DNA of 64,000 nucleotides from Bifidobacterium samirii (lineage in GTDB: Bacteria > Actinomycetota > Actinomycetes > Actinomycetales > Bifidobacteriaceae): the NCBI RefSeq assembly GCF_003952945.1, contig NZ_QXGK01000013.1, positions 1-64,000 on the forward strand, read 5' to 3'. The stretch's first letter is position 1. Each line of letters begins with the position of its first letter. The notes below the pieces were generated by a model. It was not told the origin of the DNA. It saw only the letters and a program-made list of their open reading frames with translations, and searched no databases. Of this stretch, positions 1 through 9,222 are shown in pieces. A program made the translations under genes and the position numbers.

Positions 1-57
1 CGGATCGCGGGCGTCGAACCGGAAGACGACGAAACCCCACAAGCCGACGCGGACTAG
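1..57 (+). CDS. C-terminal end of an upstream gene (partial)
   Basis: An open frame enters from the left edge and ends at TAG 55-57. Only 18 residues are visible, an acidic tail (RIAGVEPEDDETPQADAD). Codon choice is GC-rich, unlike the AT-rich DNA that begins about 100 bases later. The product cannot be identified. Confidence 0.45.
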   Translation, partial: RIAGVEPEDDETPQADAD

Positions 58-506
58 GATTTCACGCTCACCACAGGTGAGGCACCACTCCGGATTACGC
101 GCTCATTTTCAAATGAGGCACCTCGATACGTTCAAATCTGAGAGCACTCGGGCTAAGCCACAACATGTCCGGAAATCCGTTTTCATCGAGTACCAAGAAT
201 AGAGTAGCATCTACGTATGTCGACACATCGCGCAGCCCATGTAGTCTAGCGTTTCTATCGTATCGATCATCCCGACTTGCTCGTCGTGCCCAGATATGAT
301 GGACGCGACTTTTAACTGCAGAATCGACTATCTAAACCACAAAACAGCAGAAGCCTCCAAAATTATCACCCCCTATGGTATAATCTCACTTTTGAATACG
401 CCTCTGGATATAACAGAGGAAACAGTCAGCAACATGATAGATATACCAATCTCTGGTATAAACGAAGCTGACATATGGTATATAAAATTAGTTTTATAGG
501 AATAAG
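58..506. other. AT-rich intergenic stretch with small hairpins
   Basis: There is no convincing gene here. A short hairpin CTCACC-aca-GGTGAG follows the partial gene, and CTCAT-ttca-AATGAG lies 30 bases on; they may form a weak terminator region. From about position 100 the base composition drops sharply towards AT, marking the edge of the foreign-looking capsule segment. The only open frame is the 67-codon one listed separately. Confidence 0.4.
296..499 (+). CDS. small orphan ORF, 67 aa, unknown
   Basis: This is an AT-rich open frame ending 7 bases before the flippase start. It has no signal peptide, membrane segment or motif that I recognise, and no good ribosome site precedes its ATG. The frame stays open upstream to a TAG at 242-244 without another ATG. 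It may be the remnant of a gene truncated when the flippase segment arrived, or simply a chance ORF. Confidence 0.2.
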   Translation: MMDATFNCRIDYLNHKTAEASKIITPYGIISLLNTPLDITEETVSNMIDIPISGINEADIWYIKLVL

Positions 507-1991
507 ATGCCCGCTAACAGTCAATCAAATGAGCAAAAGCCGAAAATCAGATCGGTAAAATTCAATGTACTGATGAACATGATTCTCACGTCATCCGCAT
601 TCATTTTTCCTTTGATTACTGTCCCTTATGTCTCACGTGTTCTTTCCCCAACAGGCACCGGCGCAGTAGCATTCGGGCAAAGCATCGGAGGCTACTTTGC
701 CACGATTGCATTACTTGGTATACCTCAATATGGCATCCGAGAATGCGCAAAAGTGCGCGACGATTCGAAACGACTCAGTACGCTAGTCAAAGAGCTTCTA
801 TGCATTCTTATGACGTCATCTTCCATCATGTATGGAATCTTTCTCATTTGCTTGTTTGCGATACCTCGTTTATCACAGGACAAGCCTTTGATGATTATCT
901 GCAGTGCCATGATCATACTGTCTTCTTTTGGCGTTGAATGGTTCTATCAAGCGATAGAACAATATGGATATATAACCGTAAGGAACATCGCTTTCAAATT
1001 TCTTGGTCTTGCACTTATGCTCATATTCGTGCATAATACCGAAGATTATAGAATCTATGCATTGATTACGGTCATCGCCAGCTATGGTTCAAATATTCTG
1101 AATTTTATACGTCTTCATCGATTCATTTCATTGAAAAACACTGACTCACTGAACATACGGCGTCATTTTAAACCAATGTTCTCATTTATCGTCATTAGCA
1201 TTTCTTCTGGCGTATATTTGCAAATTGACACGTTAATCTTAGGCCTTATGAGCAGCAATGCAATTGTAGGCATCTATCAGCTTGCCGTCAAGATTAAGAC
1301 ACTGCTGCTCACCTGTATTAATTCCTTGGGCGGAGTACTACTTCCTCGCCTTTCATATTATTACGCCAATGGTAAAGCCAAAAATGCTGACAGTCTCTTT
1401 GGACGATTCCTTCATTTTTCGCTGATTATCAGTACAGCAGCAACTTTATTAGGCATTATCTGTGCTCCACAACTTGTCCTCATTATCGGCGGCGCTCAGT
1501 TCACAGCTTCAGCAGTCCCTCTGGCGATTGCGGTTACGGCGCTGCCCTTCGCCGCAGTCAATGCTATCCTCCAGCAGACACTGGTAGCTGACAGTAAAGA
1601 AAAACAAGCGTCTGCGGCAACATTCATGGGGCTATTCATCGCGCTAGCGGTCAACCTTACTCTGATCCCCGTGTTCGGAGCCAACGGCGCAGCTCTAGGA
1701 AATATCTGCGCAGAAATTGGAACCTTCGTTATTCGAGCTTGGCTCCTGCGGTCACGGATGCGCAGTATCATCGCGATGCTGGATCTCCCTAAGATACTTT
1801 TTGCAAGCCTAATCGGACTAGTCATAGCTGGTTTTATTTGGCTTAACGTTGTCCCAAACGTAACGGTCCTCCCACAGATAGTTTGTTTGGGACTTGGCTT
1901 TTCGCTCGGCTATGGAGGCACACTACTAATTATTCGAGATCAATTAATTCTCGAGATATGTGGGCGTTTTCTCCCAATCCATCACTCATAA
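507..1991 (+). CDS. Wzx-type polysaccharide flippase
   Basis: The 494-residue protein is hydrophobic throughout, with about 12-14 membrane helices, as expected for the polysaccharide transporter (Wzx / MATE-like, MOP superfamily). Family members move undecaprenyl-linked repeat units across the cytoplasmic membrane. The N-terminus has the typical basic stretch followed by a helix (about residues 20-45) with SSAFIFPLITVPYVSRVL, and a helix near residue 145 contains FGVEWFYQAIEQY, both common in Wzx proteins. The start is ATG after AGGAATAAG. GC content is far below that of the high-GC genes of the window. It is the only flippase in the cluster and lies on the opposite strand from most capsule genes. 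Confidence 0.9.
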   Translation: MPANSQSNEQKPKIRSVKFNVLMNMILTSSAFIFPLITVPYVSRVLSPTGTGAVAFGQSIGGYFATIALLGIPQYGIRECAKVRDDSKRLSTLVKELLCILMTSSSIMYGIFLICLFAIPRLSQDKPLMIICSAMIILSSFGVEWFYQAIEQYGYITVRNIAFKFLGLALMLIFVHNTEDYRIYALITVIASYGSNILNFIRLHRFISLKNTDSLNIRRHFKPMFSFIVISISSGVYLQIDTLILGLMSSNAIVGIYQLAVKIKTLLLTCINSLGGVLLPRLSYYYANGKAKNADSLFGRFLHFSLIISTAATLLGIICAPQLVLIIGGAQFTASAVPLAIAVTALPFAAVNAILQQTLVADSKEKQASAATFMGLFIALAVNLTLIPVFGANGAALGNICAEIGTFVIRAWLLRSRMRSIIAMLDLPKILFASLIGLVIAGFIWLNVVPNVTVLPQIVCLGLGFSLGYGGTLLIIRDQLILEICGRFLPIHHS

Positions 1992-2042
1992 TTTAGTATT
2001 ATAATTAACAGTATGTATAATTTATGCGATTAAGGAGTACCG

Positions 2043-2912
2043 TTGACATTAGGAGTCGTAGTTCTCAACTATCTTAACTATTCATGCACCATCGAGTGTG
2101 TGGAATCGGTTATGCGGCAGCGTGGAGCAGATATAAAGACCGTTGTCGTGGACAATGGCTCCACGAATGAATCATCGAAAGAACTTGCAACGTTCTGCAG
2201 ACCTCTTTCAGACGTTGAGTTTATCGCTAATTCCGAGAATCTTGGTTTCGCCAAAGGTAATAATGTCGGAATCTCCGCATTGCGCAGTCAAGGTATCGAT
2301 CGAATTTTAGTTCTTAATAGTGACATCGTGCTGACGGATGAGAATCTTGCGATGAAACTCGAGCATCTTACAGTTCCTGACAATGTCGGCATTGTTGGAT
2401 TCCGAACGGAGAATAATGAAGGCCAAAATTCAACTCCGCGCAATGTAACTGTTCGTTCTGGTTTCACTATTTTACGAGATATTTATACCACTCTTGGCGG
2501 GTTTAAGAATAAGTACATTACAAGCAAACCCATTGTTAGCACTGTCAAAAAAGCAGTGATTCAGCATGATAACGCCCCGCGTATACTCAATCCCAATAGC
2601 GAAACGTTACATGGAGCAGCGCTCCTGTTCACTGAAAATTTCTTCAAAGAATACGATGGCTTTTACCCTGGTACGTTCTTGTACTATGAAGAAGACTGTC
2701 TCTCCATCCTCTGCCAGAAGACAGGGATGAGGGAGATGTACTGCCCTGAGTACAAAGTTCTACATAAAGAGCGGGGCAGCGCCAAGATGGCTTGGAAGAA
2801 GGATGCGGAGAGCGTCCAGCGGAAGCGTCAGCTAGAGAGCCGTACCATTGCTCAGAAACTCGCCAAAATGTCTACAAAGCAAGTGCAAGAGCAATTCCGA
2901 TTTAAGCATTAA
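2043..2912 (+). CDS. glycosyltransferase family 2 (rhamnosyltransferase-like)
   Basis: This 289-residue protein has a GT-A fold. The N-terminus VVVLNYLNYSCTIECVESV is followed by VVDNGSTNESS (nucleotide binding), ENLGFAKGNN, LVLNSDIVL (NSD in the place of DXD) and FLYYEEDCLS (acidic catalytic region). ENLGFAKGNN and YYEED are typical of the WcaE/RfbF branch, which often transfers rhamnose; the sugar here is inferred. The start is TTG at 2043 with a strong AAGGAG at 2032-2037, six bases upstream. It follows the flippase by 51 bases and is probably cotranscribed with it. AT-rich. Confidence 0.85.
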   Translation: MTLGVVVLNYLNYSCTIECVESVMRQRGADIKTVVVDNGSTNESSKELATFCRPLSDVEFIANSENLGFAKGNNVGISALRSQGIDRILVLNSDIVLTDENLAMKLEHLTVPDNVGIVGFRTENNEGQNSTPRNVTVRSGFTILRDIYTTLGGFKNKYITSKPIVSTVKKAVIQHDNAPRILNPNSETLHGAALLFTENFFKEYDGFYPGTFLYYEEDCLSILCQKTGMREMYCPEYKVLHKERGSAKMAWKKDAESVQRKRQLESRTIAQKLAKMSTKQVQEQFRFKH

Positions 2913-2929
2913 CAAGATTCACGCCTGAG

Positions 2930-2976
2930 AAGGTTGTATTTGTCGCCCGATTATGGGGAATGACAAATACAACCTT
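2930..2976 (+). terminator. 15-bp perfect hairpin between GT2 and acyltransferase
   Basis: AAGGTTGTATTTGTC (2930-2944) and its exact reverse complement (2962-2976) flank a 17-base loop, followed by TTCG and an A/T-rich run. It starts 18 bases after the GT2 stop. It covers the upstream alternative start (2953) of the next gene, which argues for the internal ATG at 3010. It may be a terminator or an attenuator. Confidence 0.65.
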
Positions 2977-3009
2977 TTCGTAAAACATGATTATTACTTT
3001 ATACAGAAA

Positions 3010-4053
3010 ATGACTCAAAAGCGCAACTCCAATATTGAAATGCTACGGCTTGTCTCGATGCTTGCGATAGTTATGCATCATTTTGTAGCACACAACATTG
3101 ATTCTCTTGATACAGTTAATGGCTCGAGCCGTATCATATTAGATTTCGCAAACATTCTTTTCGGAAAAATTGCAGTATGTATATTCCTGATTATTACCGT
3201 CTGGTTTCTTTCGGATCGATCTCAAACAATTCAAAGCACACTGCATCGTATGCAAGTGTTGGAGCGCGAAGTATTATTCTATAGCATTTCATGCTATTTG
3301 ATCTATTCGTTCATTCTTGACACATTCTGGCCAAAAATGTTCATCACACGATTTTTTCCAGTAATCACCGGCGAATGGTGGTTCGTCTGCGCCTATATGC
3401 TCCTCATCTTCCTCCTTCCTTTTCTGTGTACTGGATTGAAAGCTTTGAATGAATTAGAGCATCGGATACTAACGCTTGTATTGCTGAGTTTTTTTGGATT
3501 AATTCAATTTTTCCCTTATATATATGACTCAGCATTATCGGATTTCTCTAACGTAATGGGCGTAGTCATCATTACTGTTGCCACTTGCTATTGTCGTTGG
3601 TATAAAGACATCATTACCCCCCCCCGTAAAATGTATAAGCTGAGTTTGCTCCCAATCGCATCAGGATTGCTCCTGATGATATCTTATATAGCCAACATGG
3701 CGAATATCCAACCATTCAATTCGATGTTGGAGCGACTATGGTTACACTTGCAAGATTATTATAGTTTGCCTGTTATTATTATTTCACTTTCTGTAGTCAT
3801 AGCCTTAACAGAAGCAACACCACATTTCTGGCCTCCTATCAATAGATTCGCAGCGTCCTCACTTGCGATATATCTTATTACAGATACTCCTGAAGCACAA
3901 AAAATTCTATGGGAAAGATTATTCCCATTGCATCTGATGAATAACACTCCAATCCCTATTATTACAATGCTTCTTATTAGCGTAGTGATTTGCATCGTAT
4001 GCATCGGAATCGATCAAATTCGCAGCAAATTGTTCCATATAATCTTTGACTAA
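3010..4053 (+). CDS. acyltransferase 3 family membrane protein with C9 tract
   Basis: This is a 347-residue integral membrane protein, about 10 helices, of the acyltransferase-3 (OatA/WecH-like) family that acetylates surface sugars. The N-terminal signature RNSNIEMLRLVSMLAIVMHH contains the arginine/histidine pair typical of the family. I chose ATG 3010 over the upstream in-frame start at 2953 because 2953 lies in the loop of a hairpin and the family motif begins right after 3010. Nine consecutive C (3617-3625) encode TPP within an otherwise AT-rich gene; a one-base slip would truncate the protein at about residue 205. It converges on another acyltransferase-3 gene. Confidence 0.85.
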   Translation: MTQKRNSNIEMLRLVSMLAIVMHHFVAHNIDSLDTVNGSSRIILDFANILFGKIAVCIFLIITVWFLSDRSQTIQSTLHRMQVLEREVLFYSISCYLIYSFILDTFWPKMFITRFFPVITGEWWFVCAYMLLIFLLPFLCTGLKALNELEHRILTLVLLSFFGLIQFFPYIYDSALSDFSNVMGVVIITVATCYCRWYKDIITPPRKMYKLSLLPIASGLLLMISYIANMANIQPFNSMLERLWLHLQDYYSLPVIIISLSVVIALTEATPHFWPPINRFAASSLAIYLITDTPEAQKILWERLFPLHLMNNTPIPIITMLLISVVICIVCIGIDQIRSKLFHIIFD

Positions 4054-4098
4054 TTTTAAGGTTTGGAACCTTTGACAAGAAGGTTCCAAACCTTAAAA
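4054..4098. terminator. bidirectional terminator, 19-bp perfect stem
   Basis: TTTTAAGGTTTGGAACCTT (4054-4072) pairs exactly with 4080-4098 around a 7-base loop. Both arms begin or end with runs of A/T, so it can terminate transcription on both strands between the two convergent acyltransferase genes. The TAA stop of the minus-strand gene lies inside the right arm. Confidence 0.9.
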
Positions 4099-5193
4099 TA
4101 TTTTCCACAAAAAATTTTGTAGAGGCTCTACAAAAAAAGTATCATATATATACGCGAAGATAGCACATATCGCAAAAAGTACGATTACAACAAGCAACCC
4201 TAAACAGATTCCAAAAACAAAAGAACTAGGTTCCGGAAGCATTTCGGTTATAGCTTCCCACAGATTTGGACGAACATAAGGATTATTATGGATAAGATAG
4301 ACACCAAAAACCGTGGAACTGATCAATTTTCCACTGTTACTCAAACTCGTACGATTTAAAAAATCCATTCGAGATCGGGTAACCAAGATAAACACCAGAG
4401 ATGCCACTCCGATGGACAGTGCGGGAATCATGCCGGTAATATATCGTGCATCCGATTGCAGCCAGCCTATGAGGCCCAAATTCATCGCACAGAAATCGAA
4501 TACAACCAATAAACAATAGGCAGCAAGGGTAGCTACACCTACATATGGCCAACGTAGGCTGTGGCAGAAGATGGAATCTTTTCCATAAAGGCGAATCCAA
4601 CCTCCTAAAAGATATCCGGTAATGGCATAACACCAGTTATTCCAGAACAACTGAGTCATCGAAAACAGACCCATTATACTGATACCTAGTAAGAAAGCTA
4701 TAAATCTCAACGATTCAGCATCTGATGCTAGCATCCGATTCAGATATGGAGACACCAATAAAAGCAACACATATGCAGTGATGAACCAGTAAGCCCCATT
4801 GAACACCGGTAGTAAAGCGCTATAAAGAGTGATGGGAAGTTGTTCGCTCGAGAATATGGCTTTCACGCCTGGGGTGGGATGAACCCACAGCAGCACTAAC
4901 TGCAAAACTAGGAACAAGAGAGAATACAGGAACGTCTGCAATATCACGTTGACGATGCGACGAACGTTGAATTGCTTGGCTACCAAAAAATATCCTGTAA
5001 TCAGAAAGAAAAAGCAGGACCCTACTTGCCCTAGTAATTGGTCAGCCGCCATACTGAGTCCACCGATCCAAGGATCATCGGTGGACTCAAGGTTCCAGCC
5101 AATATTAGAAATGAAATGGCACGCGATAATCAACATCATGCCCGCAACACGGAGCCAATCGAATCTCATATCACGGGATGCAGAAGTAGACAT
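4093..5193 (-). CDS. acyltransferase 3 family membrane protein
   Basis: This is a 366-residue, roughly 10-helix membrane protein of the acyltransferase-3 family. The N-terminal motif MRFDWLRVAGMMLIIACHF carries the expected Arg and His. It probably O-acetylates or otherwise acylates the polysaccharide made by this cluster; substrate unknown. The start ATG has AGAAGG upstream. It is the last gene of the long minus-strand capsule operon and lies about 20 bases after the HtrL-like gene. AT-rich compared with the other half of the operon. Confidence 0.85.
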   Translation of the reverse strand: MSTSASRDMRFDWLRVAGMMLIIACHFISNIGWNLESTDDPWIGGLSMAADQLLGQVGSCFFFLITGYFLVAKQFNVRRIVNVILQTFLYSLLFLVLQLVLLWVHPTPGVKAIFSSEQLPITLYSALLPVFNGAYWFITAYVLLLLVSPYLNRMLASDAESLRFIAFLLGISIMGLFSMTQLFWNNWCYAITGYLLGGWIRLYGKDSIFCHSLRWPYVGVATLAAYCLLVVFDFCAMNLGLIGWLQSDARYITGMIPALSIGVASLVFILVTRSRMDFLNRTSLSNSGKLISSTVFGVYLIHNNPYVRPNLWEAITEMLPEPSSFVFGICLGLLVVIVLFAICAIFAYIYDTFFVEPLQNFLWKIF

Positions 5194-5213
5194 TTCAAAG
5201 CCTTCTTATTCAA

Positions 5214-6134
5214 TCACAGAGGATAACGCTTCACCTGGTATTTAAATTCGCGCCACAACGTTTTCAGACAACGTTTTGCCCAAGCTAGACGGAGAACAAT
5301 ACCAACTTTCAGGAATTCCGGTTCCATTTCAGGAGTATGCTTAGGCTGTTTGACATCAGAATAGTCATACAGCATGGAAAACCAACCACTCGGAAGACAA
5401 TGGTAGATATCAGGACGCTCACGAACGCACATAATAGGCGGAGTCTGATCGTCATCAACGAGGCCACAACGGATCAGACTAATGTAGTGTGACCGAATGT
5501 CTTGATAGAATTCTTCTGCAAAATTCGTGTAACAAATAAATTTCCCCTGAAAATATGTATCAGTCCGACGAACGATTTCGAAAATCGGATCATCACCGAG
5601 TTCATGATTTTGGAAGAAAGTTACAGGCTTTTCGAATGGATAGTTCCATTCGAAATCATAATCATCTAGATTCTTGTAATCTACGCCACCATGGTCAAAT
5701 CCAAAATCAATCCACGCGAGTTTATCGGTACATGCTTCCTTCGCAGCTTCCTTCATGCACCAATATTTCAGAGCAATAACATAATTATAATATGGTTTCG
5801 AAGGTTCCGGCTTATCCGGGAACATGCTGAATGGTGCGTATGTTCGACAAACTTGAGTCATACGTTCAAGCAGTTCTTTGTCGATCTTTCGATAGTCTTC
5901 AACAGCATGAACTATCGTATTAGTCCTTCCCAGATTCTGACGAATTTGTTCCACGCGTTCCGCATATTGAGGAATCGTAAAAACAATCAGATCATTATGC
6001 AGTCGCGCCCATCGTTCGAAATAATTGAAATAAGTGTCATCCGAACGAGTAAACGTCTCCCAATCCGTTCTTCCAATAGGGAAGAATGCAGTGACAACGG
6101 TAATGCCATTGCGAAGAGTATTGTTCTCCTGCAT
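5214..6134 (-). CDS. HtrL/YibB (WlaTC) family protein
   Basis: The 306-residue soluble protein begins ITVVTAFFPIGRTDW, the diagnostic opening of the HtrL/YibB family (PF09612), followed by a long middle with WIDFGFDHGG and many aromatic residues. Members occur in lipopolysaccharide and capsule loci and are presumed glycosyltransferases, but the reaction is not established. AAGGA lies 8 bases before ATG. The gene is separated by 5 bases from the upstream gene, so it is cotranscribed. Low GC. Confidence 0.8.
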   Translation of the reverse strand: MQENNTLRNGITVVTAFFPIGRTDWETFTRSDDTYFNYFERWARLHNDLIVFTIPQYAERVEQIRQNLGRTNTIVHAVEDYRKIDKELLERMTQVCRTYAPFSMFPDKPEPSKPYYNYVIALKYWCMKEAAKEACTDKLAWIDFGFDHGGVDYKNLDDYDFEWNYPFEKPVTFFQNHELGDDPIFEIVRRTDTYFQGKFICYTNFAEEFYQDIRSHYISLIRCGLVDDDQTPPIMCVRERPDIYHCLPSGWFSMLYDYSDVKQPKHTPEMEPEFLKVGIVLRLAWAKRCLKTLWREFKYQVKRYPL

Positions 6135-6139
6135 TGTGT

Positions 6140-7126
6140 CTATCCTTTTCTACTCAGTCTTGCGATAATCTTTTTCTTCCAAAATCTGATGTCGCCGCGT
6201 AATAGACTCTTCTTATGATAGCGAAGGTCTTGAGAACGTTTCCAGCGAATCGATTCAAAATTCTCTGAGGTAATCTCATCTACTTCAAGTTCCTCGAACG
6301 ATCCAGGCATAATCTTGAAGCGCTTCGATCTGATTACCCCTTCTTCCAGACGCATCCTACGCCTTTGAAAATGCATATACATTAATTCATTCATTTCAAG
6401 ACGTTTAAATTTACGCCAATATCGGAGAAGTTTACCATTATCCCATATATATACTGCATGTACTGGCTTTTCGGTAAGATACGCCCCTAAACCTTCATCA
6501 TATCGACTCACCGCAAAAGTCAGGCTACGCACATTCACATTCCCTGACAAATCTGTCATGTAAATCGGGAATCCGTTTTGTTGATAGATACGATTCACAT
6601 TAGTAGGAAGATAACTTTCATCGAATGTGAAAATAGATTCAGATTCCAACACCTGACGATAAAGCAACTTACCGTCCAGTGGCAACATGAAGCGACGATT
6701 GTTCTCGTTTGTATTACGATACAAGGATAAATGACCCAAAGGAAATATCTTGTCGTAACGAGACAGCATCTCATCAGTAATGAATCGAGAAAGGTCACCA
6801 AATATTACATCACAATCACAGTGTCCCCAAAAACGATAATCCTGAAGATATGATTCAAACAGATATCCGTACATCGGTTTCAAATCACACAATTTGTACG
6901 GAGTGCGAAGATTCGGATGGAATTCAAATGCCTCACGAACTCTTCTCTGCATATCACCGAAGGTTTCATAATGCACATGTACATTCGATGGATACTCGTA
7001 TTCAGTATGATCATCAGTGAAAATAAGCCAGTCAAACTCTTTATTAGCGGCGCAGGACTGTAAAAACACCGGAAAATACTGCGGGAACCGCCCGTAATAA
7101 GGTAAGATAAATGCGCAGGTCCTCAT
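6140..7126 (-). CDS. DUF6625-like putative glycosyltransferase
   Basis: The 328-residue soluble protein starts MRTCAFILPYYGRFPQYFPV, then WLIFTDDHTEYEY and FWGHCDCDVIFGDLSRFI. FTDD and the DCDVIFGDL acidic cluster suggest a GT-A fold, and this pattern is common in DUF6625 proteins of capsule clusters. I use the internal ATG at 7126, preceded by GGGGAG 6 bases upstream, rather than the in-frame ATG at 7162, which has no ribosome site. Low GC. Substrate unknown. Confidence 0.7.
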   Translation of the reverse strand: MRTCAFILPYYGRFPQYFPVFLQSCAANKEFDWLIFTDDHTEYEYPSNVHVHYETFGDMQRRVREAFEFHPNLRTPYKLCDLKPMYGYLFESYLQDYRFWGHCDCDVIFGDLSRFITDEMLSRYDKIFPLGHLSLYRNTNENNRRFMLPLDGKLLYRQVLESESIFTFDESYLPTNVNRIYQQNGFPIYMTDLSGNVNVRSLTFAVSRYDEGLGAYLTEKPVHAVYIWDNGKLLRYWRKFKRLEMNELMYMHFQRRRMRLEEGVIRSKRFKIMPGSFEELEVDEITSENFESIRWKRSQDLRYHKKSLLRGDIRFWKKKIIARLSRKG

Positions 7127-7189
7127 AATCAACTCCCCATCACCATTAAGAATGGTATTCATGGTTTTACGTCATGATCTTCATACTAG

Positions 7190-8188
7190 TCAAGACAGAT
7201 TCCTCTTGGAAATCCAATAATATATCCTCGGAGATACCGACAACAGCATTATTTTAATCTTACGGCTTAGAGGCAAAGACCTATCTCCCAAGACCAGTTT
7301 CACGTGTTTTGACAACGAGATACGGCACCGTCGGATCATCGCAGCATCGGCATCCTTCCCTAGAATGTCGTATAGCACATCATACCAGCCTTGCATCCGC
7401 CCGTAGGCGAGCGCCTCCCGGTCTGCGTACCCGTTGCGTTCCAGATAGTCGCAGTATTCCTCAGCGCCGATGGCCTTGTCGAGGCTGTGGGCGTTCACGC
7501 GTGCGGTGGTGATGGAGTCTTCGCGGATACGGTACTGGTAGAGCCCTTGCGGGTTGAAGTAGAGTCCTCGCATCACACGGTATATGTGGGCGAGCAGGTA
7601 GTAGTCCTCGCTGTTCAGCCCTTCGGGGAAGCGGATGCCGCCTTCCTGGTCGAACAGTCTTGCGTCGAACAGTTTGTTCCATACCGCGCTGGCCATGCGG
7701 TTGCGATGGTATAGGAAATCATGCAATGCCTCATCGCTGGTGAACGTCCGTTCGGGCACCTGTGCATCGATGTGGTCAGTGCGGCCGTCCTCGAAACGCT
7801 TGATCGTGCCGCACATGACCACGTCCGCGTGCGGTCTCGCGTCCATCCAGGCATTCATGGTGGCAAGCATGGTGTCGTCCACCCAGTCGTCGCTGTCCAC
7901 GAACGCGATGCGCGAGCCTCGGGCCACGTCCAATCCGGCGTTGCGCGCGGAGGACAATCCTCCGTTGGCCTTATGCACCACTTGGATGCGGGCGTCCTTT
8001 CTGGCCCATGCGTCGCACATCGCCGGGCAGTCGTCCGGAGAGCCATCGTCGACGAGGATGATGTCGAGGTTGCGGTAGGTCTGGTTGACGATGCTCGTCA
8101 CGCACTCGTCGAGATACTGTTCGACCTTATAGACCGGCACGATGACGCTGATCAACGGCCGGTTCTGCGTCGGTGTCTCCCCGCTCAT
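7190..8188 (-). CDS. glycosyltransferase family 2
   Basis: The 332-residue GT-A enzyme has LISVIVPVYKVEQYLDECV, ILVDDGSPDDC, NGGLSSARNAGL and FVDSDDWVDD, the complete GT2 motif set including DXD-like DSDD. It probably adds a sugar to the lipid-linked repeat unit in the cytoplasm. Its ATG overlaps the stop of the upstream nitroreductase gene by 4 bases (ATGA). Composition changes inside the gene: the 3' 200 bases (7190 to about 7390) are AT-rich while the rest is GC-rich, so a recombination junction may lie within the C-terminal region. Confidence 0.9.
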   Translation of the reverse strand: MSGETPTQNRPLISVIVPVYKVEQYLDECVTSIVNQTYRNLDIILVDDGSPDDCPAMCDAWARKDARIQVVHKANGGLSSARNAGLDVARGSRIAFVDSDDWVDDTMLATMNAWMDARPHADVVMCGTIKRFEDGRTDHIDAQVPERTFTSDEALHDFLYHRNRMASAVWNKLFDARLFDQEGGIRFPEGLNSEDYYLLAHIYRVMRGLYFNPQGLYQYRIREDSITTARVNAHSLDKAIGAEEYCDYLERNGYADREALAYGRMQGWYDVLYDILGKDADAAMIRRCRISLSKHVKLVLGDRSLPLSRKIKIMLLSVSPRIYYWISKRNLS

Positions 8189-9198
8189 GAGTGCACCGTC
8201 ACGATCGTATCGGCGTCGAAGCGCTGCGACTTGCAGGTCTTCACCTCTTCGGCGAAATGCCCGACGGCAATGTACATGACCAGAAACTCACCATCGGGGA
8301 TGCCCAGCAGCGAGCGCGTGGCCTCGTCACGCTGCATCGGCAGCATCGTGTTGAGCGGGCAGGCGGCGATGCCCTGTTCCTCCAGAGCCAGCAGCAGCGA
8401 CATGCCGAACAGGCCGCCGTCCGTATAGCATTCGTTGCGCTCGTCCTGGTTCATCATCGCCTGATTGTCGCCGGTGATGAGCAGGAGGGCCGGCGGGAGC
8501 GGATAGCCGCGGAATCCGCCCTGCAACGGCATGGCCTTGCGGATGAGGTCCGGGTTCGTGATGATATGGACTCGCGTGGGCTGGCGGTTGCAGACGGACG
8601 GCGTGCGCATGGCGGTGCGCACCGCCGGCATGATCTCGTCCACGCTGATGGGGGCATCCGCGAATTCGCGCACCGAGTGGCGGACTTCCATCAGTTCGGA
8701 GAACGTCAGCTTCGCATTATCCGTCTTGTCGGCGGCACGAATCACCAGATCACCGCCGGTACGGTCCTGTGTGGCCGCGGCCTCATCCCAGACCTGAGCG
8801 GAGAACATGGCCTTCGCATACGAAAGATCATAGTCCTCGGCTTCGTGGCGCACACGGTATTCGTGCAGGGAGGAGATCGCCGTCTGATACACGTCATTAT
8901 GGGCGATATCGGTGTCGATACGGCGCAGCGATTCCAGAAGCGGGGACAGCTGGGCGAGCACGCCCTTGCCGAAGCCGTATCGGAAATCGGTGTGGCTCAG
9001 GCCCTTCTCAATCTGATGCGTGAAGAAGATGATACGGGTTTCCAGATGCGCCTGGCGCATGGAGCCGCGTCGGGCGTAGTTGCGTCGGAATCGCTTCATC
9101 TGGTGCACGGTCTCGCGGCGCAGCTTCAGATCGGCTTCCATGCCGCGCAGTGCGGCGATCGCCGGTTCCGGAATCAGATGCTTCAGCACGTTCTTCAT
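8185..9198 (-). CDS. nitroreductase-family flavoprotein in capsule operon
   Basis: The 337-residue protein has an N-terminal extension (residues 1-165, IEKGLSHTDFRYGFG) followed by a nitroreductase fold: LMEVRHSVREFADAPIS, RTPSVCNRQPTRVHIIT (FMN contacts) and a glycine-rich end with ACPLNTMLPM. Such proteins recur in bifidobacterial and other actinobacterial polysaccharide loci, often next to pyruvyl transferases, but the reaction in the pathway is not known. ATG with AAGGAG upstream, 24 bases after the pyruvyl transferase stop. High GC. Confidence 0.8.
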   Translation of the reverse strand: MKNVLKHLIPEPAIAALRGMEADLKLRRETVHQMKRFRRNYARRGSMRQAHLETRIIFFTHQIEKGLSHTDFRYGFGKGVLAQLSPLLESLRRIDTDIAHNDVYQTAISSLHEYRVRHEAEDYDLSYAKAMFSAQVWDEAAATQDRTGGDLVIRAADKTDNAKLTFSELMEVRHSVREFADAPISVDEIMPAVRTAMRTPSVCNRQPTRVHIITNPDLIRKAMPLQGGFRGYPLPPALLLITGDNQAMMNQDERNECYTDGGLFGMSLLLALEEQGIAACPLNTMLPMQRDEATRSLLGIPDGEFLVMYIAVGHFAEEVKTCKSQRFDADTIVTVHS

Positions 9199-9222
9199 GG
9201 TCTTCTCCTTACTCCGTCCAGA

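Noticed and set aside
2953-3009. Upstream in-frame start for the acyltransferase
   Set aside because: It lies in the loop of a 15-bp hairpin and before the conserved N-terminal motif.
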